Notes: a model not told the origin generated them from the letters alone. A DNA stretch of 64,000 nt from Flavobacteriales bacterium (GCA_947475095.1 CANJLG010000011.1:1-64000), one strand, 5' to 3'; shown: positions 44,316 through 54,567, counted from the first letter of the stretch. Made by a program: numbers and translations.

Positions 44316-46778
44316 ATGAATTTATTAAAAGGTAATTTACTGTTATTATTTCACATTTTTTTAGTAAATTTTTATGCTCAGCAGGAACTTACTTGGGAGT
44401 TTTATCATCCCATAAAAAAAGTATGGTTAGCTTTTGGTAAAGCCGGGAGTATTCAAGAAAAATTAATGGAACTTGGCGAATTACCTGATCCCTTTTTTGG
44501 AGACAATGAGAAACTGTATCAATGGATTGAGGAGCATGAATGGAAGTTTAGAAGTACATTTTATCTTTCAGAAAAGGAACTGAGTGCAGAAAGTTTGGTT
44601 TTGAATTTTCCCAATATTGATACCTATGGCGAAGTTACAATCAATGAGACTTTTCTTAGACGAACAGCTAATTTTTTTCATCCGTATAACTTTGAGATCA
44701 AAGATTTATCGAAACCGGGTTACAATACTGTTTATTTGACCATTACGCCACCGGTATTGTATCACAAATCTCGCTACGAAAATGAAAGTTTCCATTACCC
44801 AGCTCCTAATGACCCTGCTAAAATTAAGGCTGCGCCCTTAACTCGAAAACCTCAATTTCAGTTTGGCTGGGATTGGTCATTGAGAATGAATACCATCGGA
44901 TTTTCGAAACCAGTTCAACTTATCGCTGCTAGTACTAATTCCATTCAGCATTGCGTGGTGAATACCTTATATCAATCGAGTAATGCGGCCACATTATTGT
45001 ATGTGCTGGATACTAAAGTTCCTATGAATGGTGGTGCTATTTCTTCGGCATTGTTTGGAGTACATCCATTGATTATGGATTCGCTTCCCTCGAATCATTT
45101 TCAGTTTGATTTTCAATTAGAAAATCCTAAATTATGGTGGCCTGCAGGTTTTGGAGAACCAAATTTATATACGGATACGCTTCGTTTGCTAAATTCAAAA
45201 GGTCAGGTGATCGACCAACTTGTAATTGACTTTGGGGTGCGTACAGCTCAATTAGTACAGACAAAAGACGAATGGGGGACATCCTATGAATTTCACGTAA
45301 ATGATGTTCCTGTTTTTTGCAAAGGCGCAAATTACATTCCACAATCCGTTTTTCCTGCTGCCGTAAAAGATCTTGAAATTGAAAATATGATTGATCAAAT
45401 GATCGCTGCTAACTTCAATATGGTTCGAGTTTGGGGTGGCGGATATTATCCCAGTGATGTTTTCTATAAAACCTGCGATAAAAAAGGATTGTTGGTGTGG
45501 CAAGATTTAATGTTCGCTTGTGCTATGTATCCAGGGGACAGTGAATTTTTAAATAATGTAGAAACTGAATTAAATTATCAAATCCCACGAATTATCGCGC
45601 ATCCTAGTGTCATTCTTATCAATGGCAACAACGAAGTGGATGTGGCGTGGAAGAATTGGGGCTTCCAACTACAATATTCCTTGAGTGATAAATCACAAAA
45701 AGTAATTGAAAAAGCTTACACAGATTTGTTTCATACACTTGCCGATAAGGTGGTTTCTACCTGGACAAGCACTTCCTACATTCATACTTCACCACTCAGT
45801 AATTGGGGAAAAAATGAATTGTATAATCATGGTTCACAACACTATTGGGGGGTCTGGCACGGTACTGATCCAATATCGAATTTTGCAACAAAAATTGGTC
45901 GCTTTAATGCTGAATATGGATTTCAAAGTTTTCCGGAATTTTCAACCTTGTCCTCTTTTTCAGATCGCAAAGATTGGGATTTAAATGCTAAGGTCATGAA
46001 ACATCACCAAAAGAGTTATGTCGGTAATGGTATGATTCTTAAACACACTACTTACCTATTTGGTGAACCTAAATCATTCGAGGAATTTGTTTATTTAGCT
46101 CAACTCACTCAAGCACATGCGGTTTCTTCTGCCATCAATGGACATCGATTAGATGCGCCAAGATGCATGGGAACGCTTTACTGGCAATTGAATGATTGCT
46201 GGCCTGCACCAACTTGGTCGAGTATCGACTATTATGGTAATTGGAAAGCACTACATTATGCCGTCCGTGATGATTATAGGCAAGTCGCGATATTGAAAAA
46301 GACGGACTCAAATGGGAATGTTCAATTGTTTTTAAAGTCAGATGATCCAAAAAGCAATGAAAGTGCTGTACAGGTTGTAATAGAGGTCTATAATTTAGAC
46401 GGGGTAATGCTATCTAGTTCAACTCAAAAATTAGCCATTGACTACATGGAACAAATTTCATTGGGAACATTTAAACAGCAAAACCAAATCGTAAAAGTGT
46501 TAGTCGGAAATAAGTACGAACGATCGTTTCTTCTTAGCCAACAAAAATCCTTTCAGGGAAATGCTAAGTACTTGTTGAGTATCGAAAATTTAAACCTGAC
46601 TCAAAAAACAGGGACGCTGCGCTTGGAAAATACCGATTTCATGGCAGACGTTTGGTTTTATTCGTCAGTTTTAGGTGTGCATTTTAACAATAATTTTGAA
46701 CATTTTCTCCCAGGTGTTCATCTTATACCTTTTATTTTTACTGATCAAATTGGAGACATTAAACTCATGAATCGATGA
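44316..46778 (+). CDS. Glycoside hydrolase family 2 beta-mannosidase-like enzyme
   Basis: 820 residues from ATG 44316, which gives a proper signal peptide (MNLLKGNLLLLFHIFLVNFYAQ); an ATG at 44235 would add 27 hydrophobic residues. Sugar-binding jelly-roll, Ig-like and TIM-barrel parts follow. The general acid lies in LINGNNEVDVAWKNWG and the nucleophile in FNAEYGFQSFPEF, the beta-mannosidase pattern. FGWDWSLRM and GTLYWQLNDCWPAPTWSSID are also family marks. It would release mannose from beta-mannosides in the periplasm. Overlap of four bases with the TonB-receptor gene suggests coupled uptake and digestion. Confidence 0.88.
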   Translation: MNLLKGNLLLLFHIFLVNFYAQQELTWEFYHPIKKVWLAFGKAGSIQEKLMELGELPDPFFGDNEKLYQWIEEHEWKFRSTFYLSEKELSAESLVLNFPNIDTYGEVTINETFLRRTANFFHPYNFEIKDLSKPGYNTVYLTITPPVLYHKSRYENESFHYPAPNDPAKIKAAPLTRKPQFQFGWDWSLRMNTIGFSKPVQLIAASTNSIQHCVVNTLYQSSNAATLLYVLDTKVPMNGGAISSALFGVHPLIMDSLPSNHFQFDFQLENPKLWWPAGFGEPNLYTDTLRLLNSKGQVIDQLVIDFGVRTAQLVQTKDEWGTSYEFHVNDVPVFCKGANYIPQSVFPAAVKDLEIENMIDQMIAANFNMVRVWGGGYYPSDVFYKTCDKKGLLVWQDLMFACAMYPGDSEFLNNVETELNYQIPRIIAHPSVILINGNNEVDVAWKNWGFQLQYSLSDKSQKVIEKAYTDLFHTLADKVVSTWTSTSYIHTSPLSNWGKNELYNHGSQHYWGVWHGTDPISNFATKIGRFNAEYGFQSFPEFSTLSSFSDRKDWDLNAKVMKHHQKSYVGNGMILKHTTYLFGEPKSFEEFVYLAQLTQAHAVSSAINGHRLDAPRCMGTLYWQLNDCWPAPTWSSIDYYGNWKALHYAVRDDYRQVAILKKTDSNGNVQLFLKSDDPKSNESAVQVVIEVYNLDGVMLSSSTQKLAIDYMEQISLGTFKQQNQIVKVLVGNKYERSFLLSQQKSFQGNAKYLLSIENLNLTQKTGTLRLENTDFMADVWFYSSVLGVHFNNNFEHFLPGVHLIPFIFTDQIGDIKLMNR

Positions 46779-48685
46779 AACATTTAACACTTACCTTAGG
46801 CTTATTTTGTAGCTGTTCAATATTGGCTCAAAACGGTAATCCCAACCTTACTCCAGCACCCTGCGATACAATCCCATTAAAAAAAGAGGTTGTAGTGTAT
46901 GGAAAGGGATTGCCCGAAAACTTTACTGATCGCTCTTCGAGTATTCAGATAATCAGCATGGTTCAAAATAAAGACATGCCTATTAGGTCTGTGAATGAAG
47001 CATTATTGTTTGTGCCAGGTTTAGATTTGAGGCAACGTGGTGGACAAGGAATTCAGGGTGATCTTAGCATTAGAGGTGGCACATTCGAACAAAATCTTAT
47101 TTTGATAAACGGATTTAAACTTGTGGATCCCCAAACTGGACACCATGCCTTAAATCTTCCCGTTCTTCTGACAAATGTACAGAGCATTGAGTTGTACAAA
47201 GGTTCTGCCACTCGAATTTTTGGCCAAAATGCCATGACTGGCGCTGTGAATTTTGTGACTCAAGTTACTAATAAATTCGGCGTTAACATGCAGGTTTTTG
47301 CTGGAGATTTTGGTGGTGTAGGTACCCAAGCTACTGTTTCAGCACCCATTGGTAAACTAAAGCAATCTTTCTCCATGGGCTATGATAAAAGCAATGGTCA
47401 TTGGTATAATTCGGACCATGTTAATCAGCAATATTTTTATGATGCGGCTTTGCCTGTCGGAAAAAAACAAGAGGTGCGAGCAATTGTGGGGTATACCGAC
47501 CGGTCATTTGGTGCTAATGGTTACTATACTTCTGCTTTTCCGGATCAGTGGGAATCTACACAAATGGGCTTGGCTGGACTATCGCATCAAATAAGCTTGA
47601 ACAAATTAAAATTCCTTACCAAAGCATCCTTGCGAACGCATCGCGATGAGTTTCGTTTAAAGCGATTTGACCCTGCTTTTTACACCAATAAACATTGGTC
47701 TGAAGTAATGACTCTTGAGGAAACAGGGCAATGGAATTCACGGACAGGCACAACAGGTTTCGGCGTTGAGTTTAGACAAGAAGGCTTGAAAAGTTCCAAT
47801 TTAGGTGAACGCGATCGGACTTATTTTTCTGGTTTTATTGATCATAAGTTGACTTTTTTAAATCGAAAGTTGGTCATTGTTGGCAATGCACATTATTTTA
47901 ATTTAGGCATGAATGGGAATGTTTATCAAAAGGTTCTTCCGGGTTTTGAGGTTTCATTTATGCCTATTAAGACACTTAGAATTTTTGGAAATATCAGTCA
48001 AAGCTACCGGGCTCCCTCTTACACTGAATTATTTTACCAAGATCCATCTAATGTTGGAAATCCCGATTTGCAGCCAGAATATGCGACGAATGCCGAACTG
48101 GGTGCTAGTTTTTCTTGGGCTGATCTATCTGAGTTGAATAGCACGGAAAAGTCAAGAATTACAGTAGATGTCACACTATATCGTCGAAATACGATTAACA
48201 TGATTGATTGGCTTAGAACGACCAATGCTATGTTAAATCCATGGAAGCCTGTGAATTTGTCATCCGTGATCTTTACAGGAATTGAGAGTAACGTGAGCTA
48301 CCGATGGAATGGAAATGGTGTCATCATGATTCGAGAATTATCGCTTGGATACAATTATTTAGATGCGAGCCATCAGTTTGTTGATGCACTTGGTCAATCT
48401 GAGTCGCGCTATGCTTTTTCGGGTTTGAGAAATCAATTGATAGGACGTCTTACTTTGAATTTGACGCATTGGGTCAATATAACAGTTGCATACCGTGGAA
48501 TTGATCGAGTAGGGGGAAATGCTTATTCCTTGATGGATGCAAAAATCAAAGTGAATCCAACGCGCAACCTTTCCATGTTCTTAGAAGGAAATAATCTTTT
48601 TAACACATACTACATTGAAGCAGGATATGTTCAAATGCCAGGAAGATGGTTTAAGTTGGGCATGTCTATTTCATTTAGTGAGTAG
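46775..48685 (+). CDS. TonB-dependent outer-membrane receptor
   Basis: 636 residues. Signal peptide ~1-19. A plug domain at ~45-155 carries SVNEALLFVPGLDLRQRGGQ, GDLSIRGGTFEQNLILINGF and VQSIELYKGSATRIFGQNAM, followed by a 22-strand barrel (FGNISQSYRAPSYTELFYQD, NPDLQPEYATNAELG) and a C-terminal aromatic segment RWFKLGMSISFSE. The sequence is nearer BtuB-like siderophore/vitamin receptors than SusC proteins, as there is no SusC-type N-terminal extension and no SusD partner. ATGA overlap with the upstream beta-mannosidase gene. Confidence 0.9.
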   Translation: MKHLTLTLGLFCSCSILAQNGNPNLTPAPCDTIPLKKEVVVYGKGLPENFTDRSSSIQIISMVQNKDMPIRSVNEALLFVPGLDLRQRGGQGIQGDLSIRGGTFEQNLILINGFKLVDPQTGHHALNLPVLLTNVQSIELYKGSATRIFGQNAMTGAVNFVTQVTNKFGVNMQVFAGDFGGVGTQATVSAPIGKLKQSFSMGYDKSNGHWYNSDHVNQQYFYDAALPVGKKQEVRAIVGYTDRSFGANGYYTSAFPDQWESTQMGLAGLSHQISLNKLKFLTKASLRTHRDEFRLKRFDPAFYTNKHWSEVMTLEETGQWNSRTGTTGFGVEFRQEGLKSSNLGERDRTYFSGFIDHKLTFLNRKLVIVGNAHYFNLGMNGNVYQKVLPGFEVSFMPIKTLRIFGNISQSYRAPSYTELFYQDPSNVGNPDLQPEYATNAELGASFSWADLSELNSTEKSRITVDVTLYRRNTINMIDWLRTTNAMLNPWKPVNLSSVIFTGIESNVSYRWNGNGVIMIRELSLGYNYLDASHQFVDALGQSESRYAFSGLRNQLIGRLTLNLTHWVNITVAYRGIDRVGGNAYSLMDAKIKVNPTRNLSMFLEGNNLFNTYYIEAGYVQMPGRWFKLGMSISFSE

Positions 48686-48703
48686 TTAGAAAAGTAGAAA
48701 ATG

Positions 48704-48848
48704 GTGCTAAAGCACAATAGGAAGATGTCTTTATTTTAGTTTGGCTAAAGCCAAACTGAATAGATAATTGTTATATAATCTGTTTTATCTATTGAGCTTG
48801 CTTTTCAGCAAGCGATCAGAAAAGAAATAACAGATTTGGCTTTAGCCA
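48704..48848. repeat. Cluster of four short hairpins with a shared GCT-AA/TT-AGC core
   Basis: GTGCT-AA-AGCAC (48704-48715), AGTTTGGCT-AA-AGCCAAACT (48738-48757), GCTTGCT-TTTC-AGCAAGC (48796-48813) and TGGCT-TT-AGCCA (48837-48848) lie within 145 bases. The second and fourth are reverse complements of one another over GCTAAAGCCAAA. A degraded copy of the GAGCTTGCTTTT part occurs near 54312. Likely an interspersed repeat and possible terminator of the TonB-receptor message. Confidence 0.55.
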
Positions 48849-48875
48849 CATAATATACTTGTTGATAAATTAATG

Positions 48876-48883
48876 TATATTTG
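48876..48883 (+). promoter_or_regulatory. -7 promoter element of the SprB-like/SprF pair
   Basis: TATATTTG is a perfect TAnnTTTG 47 bases before ATG 48931; upstream TTG triplets are spaced too close to be a good -33 element. Confidence 0.4.
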
Positions 48884-48930
48884 ATATTGAAAATAATTTA
48901 AGTATTATTTCAACTTCAAAATCTGACCAT

Positions 48931-51900
48931 ATGAAATTTATTTTTTTTCTAGCGATTCTATTTTTAGTAATTAATCAAAGTTTCTCTCAAGAATCCATTC
49001 AAGCAACTTGGGGAATTGAACATTCAAAAAACAAAAGTTTTGTTGAGAATTTGGGTCAATTCGACCATGAGGAGAATCTTTCTACTGGTAAAATTAAATT
49101 TGCCATTGATTTTGGATCTACAAAAATATTTTTTGGTGAGAAGGGGGTGTCCTATAATTTCTTAGAAATACAAAAAAAATCAAAAGGTGAAAGGGCTGAA
49201 TTAATGAATCAACCCGTTAAAACATTTGTGGAGCATAAGCAAAAGGAAGCGCTTACGGGAAAATTCTTAGTAAAATCGGATCAGGTAACCATGTTTTGGG
49301 AGAATGCCTCTTCGGATGTCGAAATAAATGGCATGAATGTTACCTCTGATTACCATAGTTATACATTCGATAATAAAAACAAGGTGTCTCAAAACATCAA
49401 CTTTGTGAAGGGTTTTGAGTACATCATTTATAAAAATATTTACCCAAATATTGATGTTAAATATGAAGTTCATCCGGTGATTGGAATTAAATATGCGTTC
49501 ATTCTACATGCTGGAGCGGATCCAACTCATATTAAAATGATCTATGACCGTCAACTTTCATTAAATGACAATGCCATCCACATCTCCACTTTATTTGGTG
49601 ACGTAATCGATCATGCACCAATTACTTTTTATGAAGAGGAAAGGGAAAATGCCATTACTTCCCATTACAAGTTAGCAAACAATCAAATTACTTTTGAACT
49701 TGGCGCATATGATTTAACGAAAAGTATTGTAATAGACCCTTGGGTTCAAACTCCTGTATTTCCTTTAAATTGGGATTGTGTTTGGGAGCTGGATACCGAT
49801 GCTTTAGGAAATGTATACATCATTGGTGGTGTGGATCCAATGCAATTAAAAAAATACAATAATGCTGGAGTTTTACAATGGTCTTATAATACGCCATACG
49901 ACACCACGCAATGGTTGGGTACATTAGCCACGGATGATATCGGAAATTCTTATGTTACGAATGGAACAGGGTATGAAATACTTAAAGTCAACACCGCAGG
50001 AGGATTGGTTTGGAGTAATCCAGCGCCAAGTGGCGGACAATTAAGCACTGAATTTTGGAATATTGCCTTTAATTGCGATCAAACAAAATTAATTATTGGA
50101 GGAACAGGGGGCAATTTAAATCTTCACGGTAGAATTTATGAAGTGGATATGTCAAATGGAAACATTACAACATCCACGCAAGTAACAGCTACTGCTAGTC
50201 TTTTCGGTATCCCACCCCAAATTCAAGAGGTTAGAGGTTTAACGGCTGCTCCAAACGGTAAATATTATTTTGTTTCACTTGACACCATTGGTTATTTAAA
50301 TGACAATTTAACGCTTTGCGGGGCAGGTTCAACGTCGCTTTATGAGAAAAACCATGGGGTGAATTGGAGTTATAAAAGTGAAAATTGGCGCTATAATAAT
50401 ACTGGAATTAAAGTTATTCGCGCGGATGCGAACTTCGTATACTTGAACAAGGGAAATGAACTACAAAAAAGATCCTTAGTTAATTTAAGTCTAATTGCTA
50501 GTGTGGCTATACCTGGAGGTGTCTTGTCGACTCCTTTTCTAAGTGATAATGTCACTGAAAATGCTGGAATTGACATTGATAATTGTGGGAATATTTATGT
50601 GGGTTCCAAAACAGGTGTCTATAAATTTAATTCAAGTTTAGTGCAACAGGCTTTTTACCCCACCGCTTTTTATGTGTACGATGTACGTGTAAGCACGGGA
50701 GGTGATGTTGTAGCTTGTGGTGGAAGCGGAAATAGTAGCTCAGCAACAAGAACTGGCGGTGTTCAGTCTTTTGCGGCTAGCGCTTGCGCAATTATCCCAA
50801 TTACCTGTTGTGATGCCACGATTTGTATTCCTCAAAGTTTATGCGATAACGACGCTCCTGTTACCTTGACGCCAGCGGTGTCGGGAGGAACATGGAGCGG
50901 AACTGGTGTTAGTGCAGGGGGTGTTTTCAGTCCTTCCGTCGTTGGTCCGGGAAATTATACGATAACCTATACCTTAGCCTGTGGTTCTGAATCTATAATT
51001 ATTCCTGTTAGTTCTTGTTCGTCAATTTTAGCAGCATGTGTCGAATTAAATGGAACCTTATCCGCTATTAATGGTGTTCCTTCTTTTTCTTGGCAAAATT
51101 CAACAACGACAATTCCTTGTATTGCTGGTTTTGGTTCATATTGTGGGATTTTTACTGTTGCTGGGGCACCCGTTACTGCATGGAGTACTTTCGCTACTGG
51201 TGCAAATATTCCGGCACCTAGCACTTGGCCTATTCAATTAGTTGATAATCTCGGAACGGTCGTAGTGTATGCGAATTTAGCAGCCATTCCTTCCTGTCTG
51301 GTTAATCCTTGTTTGCCTTTCAATTTTACCATTCCTACTCAAACAAATGTCTTGTGTTTTGGTGGCACCACCGGATCTGCAACCGTTTCTGCAAGCGGCG
51401 GAACTGCTCCTTATAGCTATACTTGGACACAAGGAAGTTTGGCAGGTCCAACGCAAAGTAACTTAGCTGCTGGGTCGTATACCATAAATGTATTGGATGC
51501 TGCACTTTGTCCGGGTACAACAACGGTAGTTATAACACAGCCTGCAACAGCATTAACGATAGGGATGTCTAACACGCCAACAAGTTGCGGAGGAAGTTCA
51601 GGTACTGCAACTGCTGCGCCTTCTGGTGGGACCGCTCCTTATTCGTACTTATGGACGCCGAGTGGGGGAAATTCTTCTTTGGCATCCAATCTTTCGGCAG
51701 GAGTATATTCTGTTACAATTACGGATAATAATGGCTGTCAAGCAAATGGAAATACGACAGTCACTACAAACGGTGGCCCAACCATCTCCCTAGTTTCAAG
51801 TCAAAATGTTTCCTGTTTCAATGGGAATAATGGTTCAGCAATTGTTTCAGCAACTGGAGGCGCTGGCACCTTAACTTATTCTTGGATGCCGGGTGGATTG

Positions 51901-53205
51901 AGTGGAGCTACTCAAAGTACATTATTAGCAAATACCTACAATGTTACAGTTACAGACGGAAATGGCTGTACATCATCAACAACTGTAATCATTTCTGAAC
52001 CTCCTGTACTTTCTTTAGTATCCTCTACTATTATCCCTGCAAATTGTGGTGTTAATGATGGATCAGCAACTGTAATTCCCTCAGGCGGAACTGGTGCTTA
52101 TAGCTATGCTTGGTCGCCTATTGGTGGAACATTAGCCACCGCTTCAACTATTCCTGGTGGAGTGTATAATGTAGTAGTCACAGATGCGAATGGTTGTGTT
52201 AGTAATATGGATATTATCGTTTCAAATATTGGCGGTCCAACAGTAAGTATGCAATCTGCTACTGATGTTTCTTGTTATGGATTAAGTGATGGTTCTGCAT
52301 CGGTCACAGTAAGTGGCGCAACTGCTCCATATACTTATTTATGGTCACCATTAGGCGGAACAGGAGCGAGTGCTTCGAATCTAACGGCAGGAAATTATAA
52401 TGTAGCGGTGACAGATGCTGTGGGATGTATTGGTACAGTATCCATAACCATAAGTAGTCCTACGCAAATATTAATTACTGAAACAATTTCAGCGGTAAAT
52501 TGTCCTAATTTGGATGGTCAGATTACTACTACCGTTATGGGAGGTTCAGGACCATATACTTACCTTTGGTCGCCAAATGGTGAAACAAGTTCTTCATTAA
52601 TTAATTTAGCAAGCGGAGATTATTCCTTACAAGTAAGTGATATAAATGGCTGTTCAATTAGTGAGTCGTATACGGTTAATAGTATAGGATCAATAGGGAT
52701 AACAGCGACACCAATTTCAACAACTATAATTGAAGGAGAATCTGTCCAGATGAATGCATACGGTGCACTTACTTATAGTTGGTCACCAACAGTTGGATTA
52801 AATTGTAACACATGCTCAAATCCAATTGCAACGCCTACTTCAACCACAATTTATACAGTAACAGGAACTGATGCAGCCGGTTGTAGTGGCACGGCAGATG
52901 TCACAATAATTGTAGAAATAGATTGCCATGATTATTTCATTCCTACTGTCTTTGCACCAAATGATGGAGGTCCAACAGAAAATAACATGCTTTGTGTGTT
53001 TGGAAATTGCATAGCTGAATTTAATTATGCCGTTTATGATCGATGGGGAGAGAAGGTTTTTGAAACAAGTAATTTATCTAATTGTTGGGATGGATCGTTT
53101 AGAAACAAACCTTTAAATGCAGGTGTATTTGCTTATAAATTCGTGGGGACCCTGTTTGATGGAACACGTGTTGTGGAGTCTGGAAATGTAACATTAGTAA
53201 GATAA
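48931..53205 (+). CDS. SprB-like giant adhesin: ENKGQ-type domain, six SprB repeats, T9SS type B sorting domain
   Basis: 1,424 residues. Signal peptide ~1-19. N-terminal domain with SFVENLGQFDHEENL (~30-245), akin to that of the 1,350-residue cargo protein. A propeller-like region follows (~265-620). Residues ~807-1265 hold six ~75-residue SprB repeats, each with a conserved Cys start, 'sGGTAPYSYlWtP', 'sNLaaGsYsVtVTDxnGC'. Then an Ig-like segment (SWSPTVGLNCNTCSNP) and the C-terminal sorting domain: DYFIPTVFAPNDGGPTENNM, YDRWGEKVFET, CWDGSF, ESGNVTLVR. In Flavobacterium johnsoniae SprB is the mobile gliding adhesin; this is a relative, not necessarily the orthologue. The sprF-like gene is four bases downstream. 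Confidence 0.88.
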   Translation: MKFIFFLAILFLVINQSFSQESIQATWGIEHSKNKSFVENLGQFDHEENLSTGKIKFAIDFGSTKIFFGEKGVSYNFLEIQKKSKGERAELMNQPVKTFVEHKQKEALTGKFLVKSDQVTMFWENASSDVEINGMNVTSDYHSYTFDNKNKVSQNINFVKGFEYIIYKNIYPNIDVKYEVHPVIGIKYAFILHAGADPTHIKMIYDRQLSLNDNAIHISTLFGDVIDHAPITFYEEERENAITSHYKLANNQITFELGAYDLTKSIVIDPWVQTPVFPLNWDCVWELDTDALGNVYIIGGVDPMQLKKYNNAGVLQWSYNTPYDTTQWLGTLATDDIGNSYVTNGTGYEILKVNTAGGLVWSNPAPSGGQLSTEFWNIAFNCDQTKLIIGGTGGNLNLHGRIYEVDMSNGNITTSTQVTATASLFGIPPQIQEVRGLTAAPNGKYYFVSLDTIGYLNDNLTLCGAGSTSLYEKNHGVNWSYKSENWRYNNTGIKVIRADANFVYLNKGNELQKRSLVNLSLIASVAIPGGVLSTPFLSDNVTENAGIDIDNCGNIYVGSKTGVYKFNSSLVQQAFYPTAFYVYDVRVSTGGDVVACGGSGNSSSATRTGGVQSFAASACAIIPITCCDATICIPQSLCDNDAPVTLTPAVSGGTWSGTGVSAGGVFSPSVVGPGNYTITYTLACGSESIIIPVSSCSSILAACVELNGTLSAINGVPSFSWQNSTTTIPCIAGFGSYCGIFTVAGAPVTAWSTFATGANIPAPSTWPIQLVDNLGTVVVYANLAAIPSCLVNPCLPFNFTIPTQTNVLCFGGTTGSATVSASGGTAPYSYTWTQGSLAGPTQSNLAAGSYTINVLDAALCPGTTTVVITQPATALTIGMSNTPTSCGGSSGTATAAPSGGTAPYSYLWTPSGGNSSLASNLSAGVYSVTITDNNGCQANGNTTVTTNGGPTISLVSSQNVSCFNGNNGSAIVSATGGAGTLTYSWMPGGLSGATQSTLLANTYNVTVTDGNGCTSSTTVIISEPPVLSLVSSTIIPANCGVNDGSATVIPSGGTGAYSYAWSPIGGTLATASTIPGGVYNVVVTDANGCVSNMDIIVSNIGGPTVSMQSATDVSCYGLSDGSASVTVSGATAPYTYLWSPLGGTGASASNLTAGNYNVAVTDAVGCIGTVSITISSPTQILITETISAVNCPNLDGQITTTVMGGSGPYTYLWSPNGETSSSLINLASGDYSLQVSDINGCSISESYTVNSIGSIGITATPISTTIIEGESVQMNAYGALTYSWSPTVGLNCNTCSNPIATPTSTTIYTVTGTDAAGCSGTADVTIIVEIDCHDYFIPTVFAPNDGGPTENNMLCVFGNCIAEFNYAVYDRWGEKVFETSNLSNCWDGSFRNKPLNAGVFAYKFVGTLFDGTRVVESGNVTLVR

Positions 53206-53209
53206 AAAT

Positions 53210-54229
53210 ATGAAAATACTGAGTCGTCAAATCTTAAAGTGTGTAGCGATACTAGCGTGTACTTGTACAATGTCATATGCGCAAGATGTGCATTTTTCAC
53301 AAATAGAGTACTCACCACTCCTCTTAAATCCTGCGTTGAGCGGGGCAAATTCCACGGTAAATGGGGTGCTTAATTATCGGAGTCAATGGAATAGTGTGGC
53401 TATTCCATATAAAACGATTGCTGCTTCCGTGGATGGTAGATTTAATGATAATAAAAGAAAAAAAAATGGGATCATTGCTGGTGGGATTAGTTTTTTTAAT
53501 GATCAAGCGGGGGATTTGAAAATCACATCCAACTCCGTGAATGTAAATCTTGCTTATCATTTAATTTTGGATGAATCCAACAAGATTGGCTTAGGAATTT
53601 CAACTGGATTTGGACAAAGATCAATTGATCCATATGGAGGAAGATGGACCAGTCAATATAATGGTACCGTGTATAATAGTTCTTTGCCAAGTAATGAAGT
53701 GCTAAATATACCTAGCTTTTCATTTTTTGATGCAGGTGCAGGTCTTTTGTATTCCTATCAGCGAGATAAACACGCGAGTGTGAAATCTAATTTTAGCAAT
53801 ATAAATGTTGGTTTGGCGGCCTATCATCTAAATCGACCAAGTAATTCTTTCCTCAATCAAGCAGATGATAAATTGTATGTGCGTTGGACTGCATTCGTCA
53901 ATTCAACTATTTCCATTCCAAATTCTAAAGGGAGTATTTTACCGGGAATTTATTTTCAAAAACAAGGGCCAGCAATGGAAATACTTTATGGATTGTATTA
54001 CAAAACTCAATTGAGCACTAGAAATAGTGGGGGGATTCATCAACCGACTGCGTTTTCTATTGGCTTGTTCAATCGGTTTAAAGATGCAATGGCAATTAAG
54101 TTTATGTATGAATTAGGTCCATACGCAGCCGGTTTTTGTTACGATTTAAACATTTCGAGTCTCAACGAAATTTCTAAAACAAGGGGTGGATTTGAATTTT
54201 TTCTCCGATTTAATTTGGCTAAAAAATAA
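53210..54229 (+). CDS. PorP/SprF-family T9SS outer-membrane protein
   Basis: 339 residues. Signal peptide ~1-24 (CTCTMSYAQ) followed by DVHFSQIEYSPLLLNPALSG, the hallmark opening of the family. INYRSQW-like (VLNYRSQWNSV), GISFFNDQAGD and a barrel of amphipathic strands follow, ending FEFFLRFNLAKK. SprF-type proteins work with one specific neighbouring large cargo and are needed for its secretion or attachment by T9SS. The four-base gap to the SprB-like gene supports that pairing. Confidence 0.92.
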   Translation: MKILSRQILKCVAILACTCTMSYAQDVHFSQIEYSPLLLNPALSGANSTVNGVLNYRSQWNSVAIPYKTIAASVDGRFNDNKRKKNGIIAGGISFFNDQAGDLKITSNSVNVNLAYHLILDESNKIGLGISTGFGQRSIDPYGGRWTSQYNGTVYNSSLPSNEVLNIPSFSFFDAGAGLLYSYQRDKHASVKSNFSNINVGLAAYHLNRPSNSFLNQADDKLYVRWTAFVNSTISIPNSKGSILPGIYFQKQGPAMEILYGLYYKTQLSTRNSGGIHQPTAFSIGLFNRFKDAMAIKFMYELGPYAAGFCYDLNISSLNEISKTRGGFEFFLRFNLAKK

Positions 54230-54567
54230 GCTTTCTGAAAGTTGTTATTTCGTATTTGTTGAGACAATCGCCAAACTGTAATTAATAAACTTTATTTATC
54301 TCTTATAGCTCTCTTGAGCTTGCTTTTATTTAGCAGTTATAAATATGAATAATCATTCAAAAATTTAAAATAGTACTGACTAATTGCTTTTTTACCACAA
54401 AATCTTTTTGTCATGATTTTAAATAAAAATATATGCCAAAAAGGGATTTAATTCATGTTTTTTTCGCTGGATTACATCCAGCGTTAAAAATAGTTAACCC
54501 CTAGGGGGTTATATAATTGTGTATGTGTTGGATAAGGGTAAATGTATTTTGAAGGATAATTTAAGGG
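54230..54567. other. Intergenic region with two perfect hairpins
   Basis: No gene is visible in these 338 bases. CGCTGGA-TTACA-TCCAGCG (54465-54483) and TAACCCC-TAG-GGGGTTA (54495-54511) are perfect 7-bp stems 11 bases apart. The first is flanked by a T-run on its left and TTAAAAAT on its right and may act as a terminator between the converging genes. A partial match to the 48704-48848 repeat lies near 54312. Confidence 0.55.

Noticed and set aside
54465-54511. Twin hairpins as a riboswitch
   Set aside because: They lie downstream of both flanking genes (converging 3' ends), so a role in leader regulation is not possible; termination or repeat origin is more likely.
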